A stretch of 64,000 nt of DNA, taken from positions 1 through 64,000 of the IMG/VR virus record IMGVR_UViG_3300032291_001597; one strand, 5' to 3'. Each line of letters starts with the position of its first letter. Within the stretch, counting starts at the first letter, position 1. Made by a program: the position numbers and the translations under genes. The stretch is from a virus. A model generated the notes under the pieces. The model worked only from the letters and a program-made list of their open reading frames with translations. It was not told the origin of the DNA and searched no databases. This document shows, one piece after another, positions 62,802 to 64,000 of the stretch.

Positions 62802-63101
62802 ATGAAAGAAATCAAGAAAGTTGAACTCGGTTTCAACGCAGACGCACGACAGGCACTCGCAGAGTTGCTTGAAGCCAAGGCAGTTATCGCTCAGGCTACC
62901 GCCAAGAAGGAAGCCGCCCAGAAGGTTCTGTTTGACCTAATCGGCGACAACAACCAAGCAACCTTCGGTGGCGTTCTATCGTTCAAGGTAATTGACGGCA
63001 AGAACCGCCACGCTGACCTGACAATTCTCGAAGAGAAGTATCCCGAGATTTTCGCCGAAGTAATCCGCACAACTGAATACAAGCAAATCCGAACCGCCTA
63101 A
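62802..63101 (+). CDS. Small coiled-coil phage protein
   Basis: A 99-aa protein: a long helix (ARQALAELLEAKAVIAQATA), then a beta segment (ATFGGVLSFKVIDGKNRHAD) and EEKYPEIFAEVIRTTEYKQI. The last part resembles the tail of small proteins encoded beside phage YqaJ-type exonucleases, but no exonuclease gene is next to it here. AAGGAC precedes the ATG. Confidence 0.62.
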   Translation: MKEIKKVELGFNADARQALAELLEAKAVIAQATAKKEAAQKVLFDLIGDNNQATFGGVLSFKVIDGKNRHADLTILEEKYPEIFAEVIRTTEYKQIRTA

Positions 63102-63127
63102 TCCCCCAACGGCGTTCGGTCGGCAAG

Positions 63128-63155
63128 CCCCCAGAGCAATCTGGGGGTTTTGTCT
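63128..63155 (+). terminator. Rho-independent terminator
   Basis: CCCCCAGA/TCTGGGGG over a GCAA loop followed by TTTTGTCTTT. It is the last clear transcription signal in the window. Confidence 0.92.
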
Positions 63156-63156
63156 T

Positions 63157-63620
63157 TAACGGCTTGCCCTTGACGGCTCGCCCCTATGACCGCCAACGGA
63201 TAAGACCAACGGCTCGCCCTTGACGGCTCGCCTGATACGGATTGACGGCTCGCCCTATGCCAACGGCTAGCCCTTGACGGATAGCACGCCAGCGGGTCGC
63301 TGACGGCTCGCCCTTGACGGCTCGCCCTTGACGGACAGACGGACACAGACGGCTCGCCCTATGACCGCTGACGGCTTGCCCGTAGGAAGTCCAACGGCTT
63401 GCCCTAAGAGACCCTGACGGGTCGCTAACGGCTTGCCTATGACGGCTTGCCCTAAACGCCCAACGGGTGAGCGTGTAGAGCCTGACGGGTCGTGTTTTGA
63501 CGGGTGGGTAGTGGGAGTCGGGAGAGCCTGACGGATAGGTAAAAGGGGGGTGAAGCGATTGACGGGTGGGAAGGGGAAGTCGCCGGGGATTGACGGGTGG
63601 GTAAAGGGGTAGTGGATTTT
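63157..63620. repeat. Array of degenerate TTGACGGCTCGCC repeats
   Basis: More than 25 copies of a core (T)GACGG(C/G)T(C/T/A)G(C)C occur in about 460 nt. Many are 14 nt apart (for example 63209-63237 and 63303-63331), some 22-23 nt (63371, 63394, 63417), and the last three exactly 31 nt (63531, 63562, 63593). Isolated copies also occur at 58590, 61388, 61674 and 61710. Confidence 0.75.
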
Positions 63621-63635
63621 CCAGACTAGACGCAG

Positions 63636-63790
63636 AGGCTGAGTCATGTGAAGGCACTCGAAGAAGGGGGTCGAAGGTGGGGGGACTCATGAAGGGGGGT
63701 TGGGAGTCATGGGGGGGAAGTGGGAAGAAGGGGGGAAGTTCAGGGGGGAAGGGGAAGCCGGGGGAGTTTTGGAAAAGGGGTAAGGGATTT
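63636..63790 (+). other. G-rich, strongly strand-asymmetric tract
   Basis: Runs of 4-8 G separated by short A/T stretches, with almost no C. Near-repeats GACTCATGAAGGGGGG and GAGTCATGGGGGGG lie about 30 nt apart. It has clear G-quadruplex potential on the plus strand. No gene is supported. Confidence 0.6.
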
Positions 63791-63811
63791 TCCAAGCGAG
63801 TTTTTAGGTCT

Positions 63812-63880
63812 AAAAAACACAAGATACACAAAAAGTCAAGTTGAGTCGAAAAAACATAAGATACACAAAAAGTCAAGTTG
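63812..63880. repeat. Two 32-bp direct repeats
   Basis: Copies at 63812-63843 and 63849-63880 differ at one base and are 37 bp apart start to start, each followed within a few bases by GAGTCGAA. They lie at the end of the repeat region. 63881-64000 shows no gene, only a degenerate AAAAAGGGGTA...TTTTTCC copy at the very end. Confidence 0.75.
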
Positions 63881-64000
63881 TGGTGAGTCGAAGTTCAGCA
63901 AGAAGCACGCAAGATGAGCAAGATAAGCAATAAAACAGGAGAAGTTCGAGAAAGTTGGGTCGAGAACAGCCTGGAGAAAAAGGGGTATAGGTTTTTCCAA

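Noticed and set aside
63157-63620. CRISPR array
   Set aside because: Units are about 12-14 nt, degenerate and partly contiguous, with no uniform unique spacers and no cas genes nearby.
63184-63876. A 230-aa minus-strand open frame rich in Pro, Ala, Ser and Arg
   Set aside because: It runs through the GACGG repeat array and the G-rich tract; its composition simply reflects the repeats, and no ribosome-binding site or domain is present.

Overview
The window looks like roughly 64 kb of a larger tailed-phage genome infecting an actinobacterium, possibly a freshwater one. The host inference rests on two WhiB-like regulators (4068-4547, 31659-31970), a ClgR-like XRE regulator (61042-61317), DUF3039- and DUF7455-type zinc proteins, class Ib ribonucleotide reductase, and several likely leaderless transcripts. 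Genes are tightly packed, with 1-8 nt overlaps in long operons. I do not see the large terminase, portal, major capsid or tape-measure genes, so the genome continues beyond this window.

Layout. 1-4.5 kb (+): RecA-like ATPase, SSB-like protein, a possible glycosyltransferase, a DenV-like UV repair glycosylase and a WhiB/zinc-ribbon fusion. 4.5-8.7 kb (-): a sugar operon (GT2-TPR, cytidylyltransferase, a second GT-like protein), a metallophosphoesterase and small proteins. 8.8-12.4 kb (+): primase/helicase and a GT-A enzyme. 12.3-14.1 kb (-): serine recombinase and an ABC-ATPase/GNAT fusion. 14.4-26.3 kb (-): one long block running from a 121-aa structural protein and a 1643-aa collagen-like fibre through an Fn3 protein with a Phe-Phe-Pro-Pro tail, four 2OG-Fe(II) oxygenases (one fused to a sulfotransferase), two related jelly-roll-like proteins and an APS-kinase/nucleotidyltransferase fusion. 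26.7-32.3 kb (+): GH130-like glycosidase, nrdI-nrdE-nrdF, zinc proteins and the second WhiB. 32.3-41.6 kb: mixed strands, with NrdH-like redoxin, tRNA-Gly, tRNA-Arg, three more 2OG enzymes, DNA methyltransferase, dUTPase and dNMP kinase. 41.5-46.9 kb (-): lysis and structural genes (M23 endolysin, two-TM holin candidate, large secreted coiled-coil/CBM-like protein). 47.3-52.1 kb (+): GT-A enzyme, Mom-like DNA modification protein, terminase-small-subunit-like protein and a CHAP-like lysin. 52.1-63.1 kb (+): many small early-type genes, each behind a TTGACA promoter, plus a MoxR/VWA pair. 63.1-64.0 kb: no credible gene, only dense short repeats and a G-rich tract.

How the parts fit together. 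The most distinctive theme is macromolecule decoration. Eight 2OG-Fe(II) oxygenases, five or so glycosyltransferase-like proteins, a cytidylyltransferase, a GH130-like enzyme, a sulfotransferase and an APS-kinase-like protein accompany fibre proteins rich in Gly-Pro-Thr and Phe-Phe-Pro-Pro. I propose, as inference, that the fibre is hydroxylated and then glycosylated or sulfated. A separate DNA-modification set (Mom-like protein, beta-class methyltransferase, possibly the ABC-GNAT fusion) probably protects the genome. Deoxynucleotide supply is covered by NrdI/E/F/H, dUTPase and dNMP kinase. The right end carries a family of near-identical early promoters, some with a TGACA-n-TGTCA dyad over the -35, several candidate non-coding RNAs and three families of short dispersed repeats.
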